A DNA stretch of 64,000 nucleotides from Planctomycetota bacterium (GTDB lineage Bacteria; Planctomycetota; UBA8108; UBA1146): the NCBI GenBank assembly GCA_016776905.1, contig JADHSM010000010.1:62001-126000 (forward strand). Reading direction: 5' to 3'. Each line of letters begins with the position of its first letter. The first letter of the stretch is position 1. This document shows, one piece after another, positions 33,877 through 43,255 of the stretch. The notes beneath the pieces were generated by a model. That model did no database searches. It was not told where the DNA came from and saw nothing but the letters and a program-made list of their open reading frames with translations. Both the position numbers and the translations under genes were made by a program.

Positions 33877-35729
33877 TGACACGCATTCATACAACTACGC
33901 AAAACTCACCGTCTCTTCGGTTTGATGTCTCTAACGAGAAAGCACGACAAGGCGGAATCGTCATCGGTCGTGATCCTGGTTCAGATATTCAAATTCCTGA
34001 TCCTGCTGCTAGCCGATTTCATGCCCGACTAGACTTGAGCGAATCAGGTTGGAAGATCACTGACCTCGACTCCTCTAATGGTACCTTCGTAGATGGTGAT
34101 CCCGTGAAGAATCAAACTCTTCATCACGGACAAAGCATCGGAATCGGCGATACCAATATCTTTGTAGAAACTGCGATATCGACGCTTTCAGAAAACCTGG
34201 ACCGTACACAGGTCATTCACAAAACGCCGAACATCCCGGGTTCTCTAGACGCTTCAAAAGTAGGCAACATCCTTCATGCACTGCACCAGGCCACACCGTT
34301 CTTGGGCGCAGGATATAGTCAGTTTGAGAAGTTGGAAAAAGGCCTTCAATCGATTGTAACCGGCTTGGAATCTGATCGTGGAGCCATCTTGATGTTGGCC
34401 AATGACGAATGGATTTGTAAAAGTGCGTGGTCAAGAAGTGGGCATCCCCTTCAGGGATTTGTCCTGAGCCAAACGATTCTCAGCGAAATACTTCAAGCCA
34501 GAAGAGCTGTTCTTTCTCGAGATACTTCTATCGATCCTAGGTTCGAAGACAAACGAAGTGTTGCAGGAGATGAAATAAGAAGTGTTATCGCCGCTCCTAT
34601 TTTTGTTGAGGAGACTCTGGGCGGAATATTCTACATCGACCGAATTGATGGAGACTCTCATCCATTTGGCGAAGCAGAACTCTGGGCTACAGGTATTGCA
34701 GCCTCAGCCATCGGCGCCGGCCTATCGTTGAATGAAGAAATCATCGAACTGAACCAAGAGAAGCATGGCCTGGTGAAATCCGTCTTGGATACACATCCCA
34801 TCATTGGATCTTCTGAAGGTATTAATCTTGTCCGAAATTTCATAAAGAAAGTCGCCCCGACTAACGGAACCGTGCTCATTCGGGGTGAGACAGGAACCGG
34901 AAAAGAACTCGTCTCTCGAGGGTTGCACTATCAGAGCCCTCGCGCAGCATCGCCGTTCATTACGATCAACTGTGCAGCCATTCCCCAGCACCTGATCGAA
35001 AGTGAACTTTTTGGTCATGAAAAAGGATCTTTCACCGGTGCAGACTCTCTCAAATTGGGCAAGTTTGAAGCAGCACAGGGCGGAACTATCTTTCTAGACG
35101 AAATCGGGGAACTACCCGAAGCTGCGCAAGCAAAAATGTTGCGACTACTAGAGACTCGTTGCTTCGAACGCATTGGAAGTAATACCTCCATCGAAGTCGA
35201 CATTCGCATCATCGCGGCAACTCATCGTGACTTGCGCCTTGAAGTCGAAAATTCAAACTTTCGTGAAGACCTTTTTTTCCGGCTTGCAGTGCTCGAAGTG
35301 CTAGTTCCTCCTCTTCGTGATCGAGAAGACGATATCGACCTACTGACAGATCACTTCCTCGACGAATTTACGGGCAGAGAAAAAGTGCGGAGAACTCTCA
35401 CGCCCGCTGCCCGAGAACTCCTTCGTTCACATGCTTGGCCCGGCAATATCCGCGAACTGAGAAATGCCCTCGAAAGTGCTGTTATTCTCTCAGAGAATCC
35501 AGTGATAGACGCTTTCGACCTACCTATATCGTCGCTTCAACATGGAAAATCGAAGAGTTCGAATGCGGAAGAATGGCAACCGTTACCTCTCAAAGAAGTC
35601 GAAGAAATTCACCTTCTAAGAACTCTCAAGTACGTGAATGGGAACAAGAAGAAAGCCGCCGAGTTATTGGGGATTGAAAGATCTACCCTCTACGCGAGGC
35701 TTCGTAATGCGGAAAAAAAACCGGAGTAG
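33873..35729 (+). CDS. FHA-GAF-AAA+-Fis sigma-54-dependent transcription activator
   Basis: 618 residues. The FHA domain (about 15-95) has its phosphothreonine-binding residues in VIGRDPGSDIQIPDPAASRFHARL and DSSNGTFVDG. A GAF domain follows (about 140-290; RGAILMLANDEWICKSAW, GGIFYIDRI). The AAA+ domain has Walker A GETGTGKE (about 337), the canonical-type sigma-54 loop GSFTGA (about 385), Walker B GTIFLDEIG and an arginine-finger region. A Fis-type HTH ends the protein (GNKKKAAELLGIERSTLYARLR). There is no receiver domain, so activation is by FHA and GAF rather than by a histidine kinase. The overlapping kinase gene and the type II secretion genes with sigma-54-like promoters make it their likely activator. 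Confidence 0.95.
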   Translation: MMTRIHTTTQNSPSLRFDVSNEKARQGGIVIGRDPGSDIQIPDPAASRFHARLDLSESGWKITDLDSSNGTFVDGDPVKNQTLHHGQSIGIGDTNIFVETAISTLSENLDRTQVIHKTPNIPGSLDASKVGNILHALHQATPFLGAGYSQFEKLEKGLQSIVTGLESDRGAILMLANDEWICKSAWSRSGHPLQGFVLSQTILSEILQARRAVLSRDTSIDPRFEDKRSVAGDEIRSVIAAPIFVEETLGGIFYIDRIDGDSHPFGEAELWATGIAASAIGAGLSLNEEIIELNQEKHGLVKSVLDTHPIIGSSEGINLVRNFIKKVAPTNGTVLIRGETGTGKELVSRGLHYQSPRAASPFITINCAAIPQHLIESELFGHEKGSFTGADSLKLGKFEAAQGGTIFLDEIGELPEAAQAKMLRLLETRCFERIGSNTSIEVDIRIIAATHRDLRLEVENSNFREDLFFRLAVLEVLVPPLRDREDDIDLLTDHFLDEFTGREKVRRTLTPAARELLRSHAWPGNIRELRNALESAVILSENPVIDAFDLPISSLQHGKSKSSNAEEWQPLPLKEVEEIHLLRTLKYVNGNKKKAAELLGIERSTLYARLRNAEKKPE

Positions 35730-35757
35730 AACCGGTCGCTGATAAGGATCTATTGCA

Positions 35758-36525
35758 GTGAACGCTCTCACAATTTGTGTCTGGGTAGGACTGTCTCTCC
35801 CCTTTCCTCAGCAAGTCGGGGACCAACTCCCTGCAGGATATATTCCCGCAGGCTGCGTTCTTCATGCATGGTCACTTTCTACGGGTGAATCATTGATCTT
35901 AGAGTCTTCAAAAATTGGACATCTTCCTGTGAAGATTCTGAAGCCGATTCAAGTCACAAAATCGGCTTCCGATTTTCTTCAAACACTTTTGCAATCTAGC
36001 GGCCTATTCTTGAAACCTATTACAAGATCTAGCACACATTGGGTGACCATGGACCCATTGAAAATGCCTCCCCGTCCCACTCAAATTATTCGAGTGATAC
36101 CCATTCAGCATCTAGACTGTGATTCCATCTGTGATTTGTTACGACAAGAAGCCAAGCGAAGAGAGAAAAATCTCGAACCACTCGATCGCTACAGTAATTT
36201 TGTTTCCGATCTTCGATCAAATAGCGTGGTTATCACTGTCGCTTCCGAACCCCGCTTGAAGTACTACCTCAATTTTATCGCCAAAACTGATCAACCCCCT
36301 GAACTTGGAAACGACAGACCAGTCCTTCGAAGCTGGCGCGCTCAGAAAATGAGATCCTCTCAACTTGCAGAACTTCTCAAAGATCGCTGGAGTGATCGGG
36401 GAGGCCAGCCGATTCAAGTCGTAGCCAACGAATCAACAAACACCCTTCTCATTCGCATCCCTCTTCACCTTTGGCCCGAAGCTGAGAAAATTTTGCAGCA
36501 GCTCGACGGTCATAGCGACTCTTGA
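35758..36525 (+). CDS. Exported small protein with two secretin N-domain-like repeats
   Basis: 255 residues, GTG start with AAGGAT upstream and 28 bases after the activator gene. A short hydrophobic start (LTICVWVGLSLPFP) may be a signal peptide. Residues about 30-110 resemble a secretin/TonB short N0 domain (LILESSKIGHLPVKILKPIQV...DFLQTLLQSSGL). Residues 115-180 and 190-250 resemble N1/NolW-type domains (QIIRVIPIQHLDCDSICDLLRQE...RSNSVVITVASEPRLKYYLNFIAKTD; LRSWRAQKMRSSQLAELLKDRW...NESTNTLLIRIPLHLWPEAEKILQQLD). The beta-barrel secretin domain is missing. It may extend or plug the GspD channel encoded downstream. Confidence 0.72.
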   Translation: MNALTICVWVGLSLPFPQQVGDQLPAGYIPAGCVLHAWSLSTGESLILESSKIGHLPVKILKPIQVTKSASDFLQTLLQSSGLFLKPITRSSTHWVTMDPLKMPPRPTQIIRVIPIQHLDCDSICDLLRQEAKRREKNLEPLDRYSNFVSDLRSNSVVITVASEPRLKYYLNFIAKTDQPPELGNDRPVLRSWRAQKMRSSQLAELLKDRWSDRGGQPIQVVANESTNTLLIRIPLHLWPEAEKILQQLDGHSDS

Positions 36526-36973
36526 AATGCCTCTGCCAGCTCAAGATTTCGAGTGAGACCTCAGTGACCTCCCCCTGAGTTTCGGTTTTTCGAATCTCAT
36601 TTCCTGGATCGAGATCCGATCTCGACGATGGACCTCATTTCAATTGTGTTCAAATTTAAGACACTCTTCACCCCAGATAGGTCCATCGAGCCCCCTTCGC
36701 ACCTTACCGGAATTTACCTAAGCCCTTTATTTAAATAAACTTGGAGAACTTTCCAAGTTGGTGTGGACGGGCATTTGATTTGCATAAAATAAGGGGGAAC
36801 GGTGGAAGCCCTCCGTTTTCAAAGTCAGAGAGAATGATCTCCCTGTCTTGAGTCACATCGAGATTCCCTGCTCCAGAGTCCACGGAGAAGGCTCTTTTCG
36901 ATATTCAGGGAAATTTGTCCCAAAAACCCCCAAGGCCAACCGCCTGCTGACCGATGAAGAGGGAGGAAATGCC
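36526..36973 (+). other. Non-coding control region ahead of gspD
   Basis: About 450 bases with no credible gene. The first 240 bases are AT-mixed with no motif I can name. A sigma-54 site lies at 36769-36784, and a leader of about 180 bases runs to ATG 36974, ending in GGGAGGAA. The leader contains small inverted repeats but no riboswitch class I recognise. Confidence 0.6.
36769..36784 (+). promoter_or_regulatory. Candidate sigma-54 promoter of the gspD-J operon
   Basis: GGGCAT-TTGAT-TTGCA matches four of six -24 bases of TGGCAC, including the essential GG and the following CA, and all of TTGCA, with exact GG-N10-GC spacing. It lies about 190 bases before the gspD start and about 1 kb after a sigma-54 activator gene. 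Confidence 0.65.
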
Positions 36974-39304
36974 ATGAACCCCATGTTGAGAGGGTGCACA
37001 GCAATGCCTCATAGCGAAAAGGTCTCCCCCGTCGAGACCTCCACAATCAGTCCACTGGTAAACCAGCAAGAGAAGACCTTCAAGTCTCTGCTCTTACTGG
37101 CTCTCTCTGTCCTCCTGGTCGTTCCAGGATTACCGGGAATTACCGAAGCCCAAGATGGTTCAAATGCCGGAGATACTCCGGTTGAAACAGAAACCACTGA
37201 AGCAGCCGAGCCACTCGAGTTAGGGGGAGAATTCTCCATGACCGAGGGTTCCGTTCCTGTTCTCAGTCTTCTCCGTTTCATTCAGAGAACCACCGGGAAA
37301 TTCGTCAACTACCCATCCAAAGACAACGATCAGGCCTTCGCTGAAGAAGCCATCGTTGAAGTATTGGGTGACATCGATCCTCTCACCTATCCGGTGATCA
37401 AAGCGATCCTTGAAACCAATGGCTACGAGCTTTGGGAGAGCACGCTCGAAGATGGCACTGTCGCCATCAACGTTCGTACCAGCGCTCCCACTGCGAGATC
37501 CACTTCTAATGTGGATCCTGTCAGCCCCATCATTGGTCCTGAGGATTCAAGTGCTGAGAAAGATGGCGAAGAGTTGGCGACACTTGTGCTTCAACTCGAA
37601 CACACAACTTCTGCTGTGGTTCGACAAGCTCTTCAAGAACTTCTCGGCATCGCAGGTGCTGGAAGCGCATCCGGCAGTGTCAAGTTGGTCACCATCACTG
37701 AAAACGAAACACTGCTGATCAAAGCCAAGGTCAGAATCCTTGAACACATTCAGCAAATCGTGAAGTACATCGATGTTGAAGTCACCGGACCAGACCAAAC
37801 CCTGACGATCAGGGAATTGTTCTACGCAGATGCCCAGAGCATCGTTCAAATCGTGACAGAAGCATTGAGCGACTTCAGCCCCACCGGCACAACAGGACGC
37901 CGAACTGTTCCCAGTCAGGGACAGGGAGGTGGAGCCGCCAACACCAGAAATTCACAGTCGAGCGCCCTAGCGGGTGAATCAACACGACTGATTGCAGATG
38001 ACCGAACTCAGAAAATCCTGATCCAATCCACGGATGGTGAAGAACTGGATTTGGTACACCAACTGATCGATGAACTCGACACCAAGGTGCGAAATGTCAG
38101 AAATACCACCTGGATCTACAAAGTAAACTTCCTCAAAGCTGAGGAGTTGGCCGACAATATTCGTCAGCTGGTCGAAGGTTCCGAAGGATCATTGAGTCGG
38201 AGCAGTAGCAGCAGAACAAGTTCAAGAACTGGCCGTACCGGATCAGCAAACAACGGTGGAGTTCAGCAACAGCAACAGTTCACCCCAACGCGTATCGTCC
38301 CACACGAACAAACTAACTCACTGATCATCCAAGCAGAGCCAGAAGAATACGAAGAGATCGAAAACATCCTGAAGCAAATCGACAAGCGTCGTCGCCAAGT
38401 ATTCCTTGAAGTCGCTCTGGTACAGGTGAAGGACACTTCTTCCCTAAACTACACGCTCGAATTCCTTGCCGGAAATCTGGACGACCAAAACCTCGCAGGA
38501 CTACTTCTCAGTTCATTCGGAGCCAGTACCGTGGCTCCCGCTCTAGATCCAAACGGAATCATCACTGGCTTAACAAGGACACCAGGGATTGGAAATGGAC
38601 TGAGCGGAGTCCTCCAACAGGACGGACAGTTCCCCCTGATCGTGAATGCGCTGAAGACCGACGAGGACAGTAATATCCTCGCGACGCCGTTCATTCTTGC
38701 TGACGATAACCAAGAAAACTCGATCTCTGTTCTTACAGATATCTTCTACACAACTTCAAACACGACTAACGTCAACGTGACCACAAGTCAGCAATCTGAA
38801 TCTGCCGGAATCACACTTTCATTGATTCCTACGATATCCAGTGAAGTTGTTCTTCTTGAGTTAGAGCTTGAAGTATCCGCTTTCGCGGCTGTCAGTGATG
38901 GAACCGGAGCTCTTCCCGACAAGACAACAAACACCGTGACCTCAAAGGTCACCATCCCTGACGGTGGTATGTTCATCATTGGAGGCCTAGCACAGATGGC
39001 CCAAGCGAATGTAGCCAGCAAGGTTCCGTTCCTCGGAGATCTCCCCATCATCGGGACGTTGTTTCAGTCCAAAGGAAACAGCAGCATTAGGGACAATCTT
39101 TATGTCTTCCTCAGTGCCCACATCATGGACGACAGTGAATACAACAACCTCGGCAACTTCACCAAAGATGCCATTGAGGGTGTTCGCTCCTTTGACGACG
39201 ACATTCGATTGCAACAGTTCAGTGATCCAGATAACCAGCGCGACAATGACCTGCTGCCTCTGACTAAGAGCAAAAATGCTACCGAGAAAGAGAATCGGCC
39301 ATGA
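36974..39304 (+). CDS. gspD: Type II secretion system secretin GspD
   Basis: 776 residues from ATG 36974, which has GGGAGGAA upstream; the track start at 36848 lies in the leader. A long polar N-terminus precedes a hydrophobic signal core (LLLLALSVLLVVPGLPGITEAQ). N-domains follow: ELGGEFSMTEGSVPVLSLLRFIQRTTGKFVNYPS (N0), then N1-type repeats (LVLQLEHTTSAVVRQALQELLGI, IRELFYADAQSIVQIVTEAL, IYKVNFLKAEELADNIRQLV). The secretin domain has RRRQVFLEVALVQV, ATPFILADDNQENSISV and the signature VPFLGDLPIIGTLFQSK. It forms the outer-membrane channel. The Ser/Gly-rich loop near 410-430 is an insertion. No S-domain or pilotin gene was recognised. Confidence 0.95.
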   Translation: MNPMLRGCTAMPHSEKVSPVETSTISPLVNQQEKTFKSLLLLALSVLLVVPGLPGITEAQDGSNAGDTPVETETTEAAEPLELGGEFSMTEGSVPVLSLLRFIQRTTGKFVNYPSKDNDQAFAEEAIVEVLGDIDPLTYPVIKAILETNGYELWESTLEDGTVAINVRTSAPTARSTSNVDPVSPIIGPEDSSAEKDGEELATLVLQLEHTTSAVVRQALQELLGIAGAGSASGSVKLVTITENETLLIKAKVRILEHIQQIVKYIDVEVTGPDQTLTIRELFYADAQSIVQIVTEALSDFSPTGTTGRRTVPSQGQGGGAANTRNSQSSALAGESTRLIADDRTQKILIQSTDGEELDLVHQLIDELDTKVRNVRNTTWIYKVNFLKAEELADNIRQLVEGSEGSLSRSSSSRTSSRTGRTGSANNGGVQQQQQFTPTRIVPHEQTNSLIIQAEPEEYEEIENILKQIDKRRRQVFLEVALVQVKDTSSLNYTLEFLAGNLDDQNLAGLLLSSFGASTVAPALDPNGIITGLTRTPGIGNGLSGVLQQDGQFPLIVNALKTDEDSNILATPFILADDNQENSISVLTDIFYTTSNTTNVNVTTSQQSESAGITLSLIPTISSEVVLLELELEVSAFAAVSDGTGALPDKTTNTVTSKVTIPDGGMFIIGGLAQMAQANVASKVPFLGDLPIIGTLFQSKGNSSIRDNLYVFLSAHIMDDSEYNNLGNFTKDAIEGVRSFDDDIRLQQFSDPDNQRDNDLLPLTKSKNATEKENRP

Positions 39305-41004
39305 GACATTCGATCTTTTCAGAACTGATCGAGGAGGGGCTTCTCAATGAAGCTCAACTTCTTGAATGTCAGGAAGAGGAGCGTTCCACCGGTATGCCCA
39401 TCGATAAGGTGCTACGGGAGAAAGGATACGTCTCTGAATCCGCATTTCTGCAAGCACTAGCAAAACAACTTCGACTGCAATTCGCCGAGGAGCTTGTTGA
39501 TTTCAAGGTTCCTGAGAACTTCATCGAGATGGTGCCAGCGCAGTTCGCTCGGACCTACAACCTCATCGCCGTAGGTGAAGAACCCGGCATTTTGTTGGTG
39601 GCAACTTGTGATCCTCTCGACGTTCAACCCATGGACGACCTATCTGCCATGGTAGATCTCGTGATTGAACCCGTGATCTCTACTCGTAGTGAAATCACAG
39701 CACTGATCAATCGTGCCTACCAAAAATCAAGCGCGGACGTCGACGAACTCCTCGAAGGACTCGACGATGACGAGCTGATCGGAATCGCTGCTGAAATAGA
39801 CGAGACCGAAGACGTCCTCAACATTGCCAACAAGGCTCCCATCATTAAATTGATGAATACGATCATGTTTGAAGCCCAAAAGAACCGGGCATCCGACATT
39901 CATCTGCAGCCCTTCGCGGATCGCCTACAAGTCCGTTACCGAATTGACGGCATTCTTTACGATACCAAAGTGATTCCCAAAAAGATTCAGGATGCTCTCG
40001 TATCTCGAGTCAAGGTCATGGGAAAAATGGACATCGCTGAACGCAGACTCCCCCAGGACGGAAGAACTTCTGTAAAAATAGGAGATAGCGATCTCGACCT
40101 GAGGATTTCTTCTGTACCAACTAGTTATGGTGAGCGCATCGTGTTTCGTCTACTCGACAAAAGTGCACGACTTTACACACTCAAAGAAATTGGTCTGGAC
40201 GACAGAAACTATCAACTCCTCGATAAACTGGTGAACTCTTCTCATGGCGTGCTCCTCGTAACGGGTCCCACTGGATCAGGGAAATCTACGACCCTTTACG
40301 CCGCGCTTGCCGAGATGGATTCTCAGGAACTGAACATCATCACGATCGAAGACCCGATTGAATACAACATTGATGCGATCAGTCAGATTCAAGTATCCAA
40401 CAAAAAAGGCCTGACCTTTGCATCGGGACTTCGATCCCTCATGCGTCAGGATCCGGATGTCATGATGGTCGGAGAGATCCGAGACATGGAGACCGCAGGA
40501 ATCGCCGTTCAGGCCTCCAACACAGGTCACCTTGTGTTCTCAACACTTCACACCAACGACTCTGCGGGTGCAGTGAACCGAATGATCGATCTTGGAGTCG
40601 AACCATACTTGGTCTCTTCTTCTCTCATCGGTGTCGTCGCTCAGCGACTCGTTCGCGTGATTTGCCCCCGTTGCAAAGAGTCCTACGAACCCGAGGCTGG
40701 TCAACTGAAGACCTTAGGCCTCACTCGTGAAGACCTCCTGGAAGGGCTTCTTTACAGAGGCCGAGGCTGTGACGCCTGCCTAGGCCGTGGTTACTACGAC
40801 AGAACCGCGATCTATGAAATCCTAACGATGAATGAAACGATTCGTGACCAAATCATCTCTAGAACCAGTGCGTCTGTCATCAAGCAGACCGCGGTGGAGA
40901 CTGGCCACCTCAGAACCTTGAGGATGGATGGAGCGCGAAAGGTGGCCCAAGGGATCACCACCGTAGACGAAGTATTCCGAGTGACTCAAATGGATGTTTT
41001 CTAG
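39301..41004 (+). CDS. gspE: Type II secretion ATPase GspE
   Basis: 567 residues, starting 4 bases inside the gspD stop (ATGA). The N-terminal MshEN/GspE-N domain (about 1-150) binds the inner-membrane platform. The ATPase core has Walker A GPTGSGKSTTLYAAL (about 321-335), the Asp box ITIEDPIEY, Walker B DPDVMMVGEIRDMETA and the His box STLHTNDSAGAV. A zinc-binding C-terminal module has two CxxC pairs (CPRCKESY and CDACLGRG). It powers pseudopilus assembly from the cytoplasm. N-terminal variability means a type IV pilus PilB is formally possible, but the pseudopilin set favours secretion. Confidence 0.95.
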   Translation: MRHSIFSELIEEGLLNEAQLLECQEEERSTGMPIDKVLREKGYVSESAFLQALAKQLRLQFAEELVDFKVPENFIEMVPAQFARTYNLIAVGEEPGILLVATCDPLDVQPMDDLSAMVDLVIEPVISTRSEITALINRAYQKSSADVDELLEGLDDDELIGIAAEIDETEDVLNIANKAPIIKLMNTIMFEAQKNRASDIHLQPFADRLQVRYRIDGILYDTKVIPKKIQDALVSRVKVMGKMDIAERRLPQDGRTSVKIGDSDLDLRISSVPTSYGERIVFRLLDKSARLYTLKEIGLDDRNYQLLDKLVNSSHGVLLVTGPTGSGKSTTLYAALAEMDSQELNIITIEDPIEYNIDAISQIQVSNKKGLTFASGLRSLMRQDPDVMMVGEIRDMETAGIAVQASNTGHLVFSTLHTNDSAGAVNRMIDLGVEPYLVSSSLIGVVAQRLVRVICPRCKESYEPEAGQLKTLGLTREDLLEGLLYRGRGCDACLGRGYYDRTAIYEILTMNETIRDQIISRTSASVIKQTAVETGHLRTLRMDGARKVAQGITTVDEVFRVTQMDVF

Positions 41005-41023
41005 GAACGGATAGAGTTCAGAG

Positions 41024-42238
41024 ATGCCGATTTATTCTTACAAAGCCATCGACCAGCGAGGGCGTAACTCAAAGGGCAACATCGATGCCGATACGGCTCG
41101 TGAAGCTCGTGATAAGTTACGTCACCAAAAACTACGTGTCACTGACATGGAGCGCATCGATGCCGTAAGTCAGAAATCCACAAGCATCTTCAAGTATCGA
41201 TTTGAAAGAAAAGTCGATATTCGAAACCTGGCCATACTGACGCGCCAGTTTTCCACTCTTCTTGCTTCGGGTGTCCACTTGTCAGAAGCACTCAATGTCT
41301 TAGTTGAACAAATTGAAGAAAAACGCCTAGAAGTCATCTTCAGAGATATCCGTGAACGCATCGTAGCGGGCGCAGGCCTTGCAGATGCCCTGAGCCTTCA
41401 CCCTTCAGTGTTCAGTGATCTCTACATCAATATGGTGCGCGCAGGAGAGGCCAGTGGAAATCTCGACGAGATTCTTTACAGCCTTTCTGATTACCTACAG
41501 AAGCAAGCCAGCCTACGTGGCAAATTGGCAGCAGCTCTCACATACCCCGCCATCATGATGGCAGTAGGACTCGCAGTCGTCGTCTTCTTGATGACATTTG
41601 TGGTTCCAAAGATCACTGAAATGCTAGTCCAAAAAGACAACGCTCTTCCATGGGCTACTGAAGTCTTGATCATGATCAGTAACGCCTTTAAGGCTTATTG
41701 GCTGGTTGGAATCGGAGCATTACTGGCCTTCCTTATCTTCCTTGAAGGATTAAAGAAAACTGAAAAGGGAAGGTTCGCATACGACCGAATGCTACTGCGG
41801 ATTCCCGTACTAGGAACACTTCTACAACGCTCGGCGATCTCTCGTTTCACTGTCACATTGTCAACGCTGTTGCGAAGTGGGCTCCCAGCTCTGGATTCCC
41901 TGAATATTGTGGGAAAGGTTGTCAATAATGCGGTCATGTCTAAGACCATCAGCGAGATTGCTGATCGCATCGTTGAAGGTGCAGACATCTCAACCCCACT
42001 CAAAAAGTCTCCTCTTTTCCCCCCAATGGTCGGTTACATGATTGCCGTTGGTGAACAAAGTGGAGAATTGGAATCCGTACTCAATCGAATTTCTGAAACG
42101 TACGAAGAAGAGATCGAGCTCGCGATTCAAAAGCTGACCGCGATGATCGAACCCATCATCATCGTATTACTCGCGGTGGTGGTGTCGTTCATCATCCTCG
42201 CAGTGTTACTGCCACTGTTGCAGTTTAACAATACTTGA
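41024..42238 (+). CDS. gspF: Type II secretion inner-membrane platform protein GspF
   Basis: 404 residues. Two GspF domains (about 70-190 and 275-395) each precede hydrophobic segments: LAAALTYPAIMMAVGLAVVVFLMTFVVPKI, LVGIGALLAFLIFLEG, and the C-terminal IEPIIIVLLAVVVSFIILAVLLPLL. The start PIYSYKAIDQRGRNSKGNIDA and the internal FTRQF/LARLL-type LTRQFSTLLASGVHLSEAL are typical. The domain core GEASGNLDEIL recurs as GEQSGELESVL. It links the ATPase to the pseudopilus. It lies 19 bases after gspE. Confidence 0.95.
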   Translation: MPIYSYKAIDQRGRNSKGNIDADTAREARDKLRHQKLRVTDMERIDAVSQKSTSIFKYRFERKVDIRNLAILTRQFSTLLASGVHLSEALNVLVEQIEEKRLEVIFRDIRERIVAGAGLADALSLHPSVFSDLYINMVRAGEASGNLDEILYSLSDYLQKQASLRGKLAAALTYPAIMMAVGLAVVVFLMTFVVPKITEMLVQKDNALPWATEVLIMISNAFKAYWLVGIGALLAFLIFLEGLKKTEKGRFAYDRMLLRIPVLGTLLQRSAISRFTVTLSTLLRSGLPALDSLNIVGKVVNNAVMSKTISEIADRIVEGADISTPLKKSPLFPPMVGYMIAVGEQSGELESVLNRISETYEEEIELAIQKLTAMIEPIIIVLLAVVVSFIILAVLLPLLQFNNT

Positions 42239-42288
42239 TCAACAGAAGAGAGAAGCGGCCTAAGGGCCCGGAATATGGAGGCTTTGTC

Positions 42289-42720
42289 ATGAAAAAAGCA
42301 CCAAGAATATATGACGCAGGATTTACGCTGATCGAACTGATCGTCGTCATCGCAATCATCGGAATTCTTGCCACCTTTGTTGTCCCCAATGTCATGGGAA
42401 GAACTGACCAGGCAAAAGTTGCAAAAGTTAAGAGCGACTTCAAGGCTCTCGATACTCAGTGCAAAATGTTCAGAGCCGACCACGGTCGCTACCCAGATTC
42501 TATCGACGAACTTCTGAGTCCGCCGACTGACCCTAACGGGATCACCATCGACTACCTCAGTAGTGAGCCTCTCGATCCTTGGACGAATGAGATTTACTTC
42601 TTCGAGATGATCGACGGCCGACCCGTCTTTGTATCACTCGGCGAAGATCAAACCGAGGGTGGCGAAGGGTATGCTGCAGACATTTACTCTGACGACAGCA
42701 ACTCTCAAGGAAGATTCTGA
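42289..42720 (+). CDS. gspG: Major pseudopilin GspG
   Basis: 143 residues from ATG 42289 (GGAGG seven bases upstream); the track start is 18 codons too early. A short leader MKKAPRIYDAG is cut before F in AGFTLIELIVVIAIIGILATFVVPNVMGR, the type IV pilin-like N-terminus with Glu5. The soluble part (VKSDFKALDTQCKMFRADHGRYPDSIDELLSPPTDPNGI...DPWTNEIYFFE) is the GspG fold, with D/E residues in the loop where calcium binds in known GspG. It forms the pseudopilus shaft. The prepilin peptidase gene is not in the window. Confidence 0.95.
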   Translation: MKKAPRIYDAGFTLIELIVVIAIIGILATFVVPNVMGRTDQAKVAKVKSDFKALDTQCKMFRADHGRYPDSIDELLSPPTDPNGITIDYLSSEPLDPWTNEIYFFEMIDGRPVFVSLGEDQTEGGEGYAADIYSDDSNSQGRF

Positions 42721-42724
42721 TTTA

Positions 42725-43255
42725 ATGAATCCACGGAACTCCAATACTGGCTTCACTATCATTGAGCTGATCGTCGTGATCGCGCTCTTGGGTATTATTG
42801 CCACTATTGTCGTTCCTAATCTCGACAACTTCTCTCCAAGATATAAGCTTCGATCTGCTGCCAGAACAGTCGGCCAAACTGTCGCTTGGGCCAGAAGCCT
42901 TGGAGGCGGGATCGGACGTGAATACGTGATTCGATACCGCCTTGAAGAAGACACCATCGAAATCCTTCTTCCCCCCGAGGAAGACGAGGATCCGAATATG
43001 GATTTCGACTCCCGGGAAAGTCTCGGTGCAGAAACTCTTCCTAATGGTGTTGAGATTACGCGGATAGTTCAACCTGATGGTAGTCGTGACGATTATGGAG
43101 TTGTAGATCTGGTTCTGGATAAGTACGGATCCTCTGGCTCACACATTGCCATTCTGAAAAATGAGGACGACCAGAGTATAGCGGTCTATTTCCAAGCCAT
43201 TTTGGGGACTACTGATTATCTCGCCGGTGAAGAAGCGGAGTTCCCACAATGGTAG
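42725..43255 (+). CDS. gspH: Minor pseudopilin, GspH-type
   Basis: 176 residues from ATG 42725 (AAGGAAG upstream), five bases after gspG; the track start lies inside gspG. The prepilin motif is NTGFTIIELIVVIALLGIIATIVVPNLDNF with Glu5. The remainder (RSAARTVGQTVAWARSLGGGIGREYVIRYRLEEDTIEILLPPEED...) matches the GspH/FimT layout: an amphipathic helix, then beta-strands. It overlaps the next gene by 7 bases. The letter H is assigned by gene order and by helix-then-strand form; minor pseudopilins are hard to tell apart by sequence. Confidence 0.85.
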   Translation: MNPRNSNTGFTIIELIVVIALLGIIATIVVPNLDNFSPRYKLRSAARTVGQTVAWARSLGGGIGREYVIRYRLEEDTIEILLPPEEDEDPNMDFDSRESLGAETLPNGVEITRIVQPDGSRDDYGVVDLVLDKYGSSGSHIAILKNEDDQSIAVYFQAILGTTDYLAGEEAEFPQW

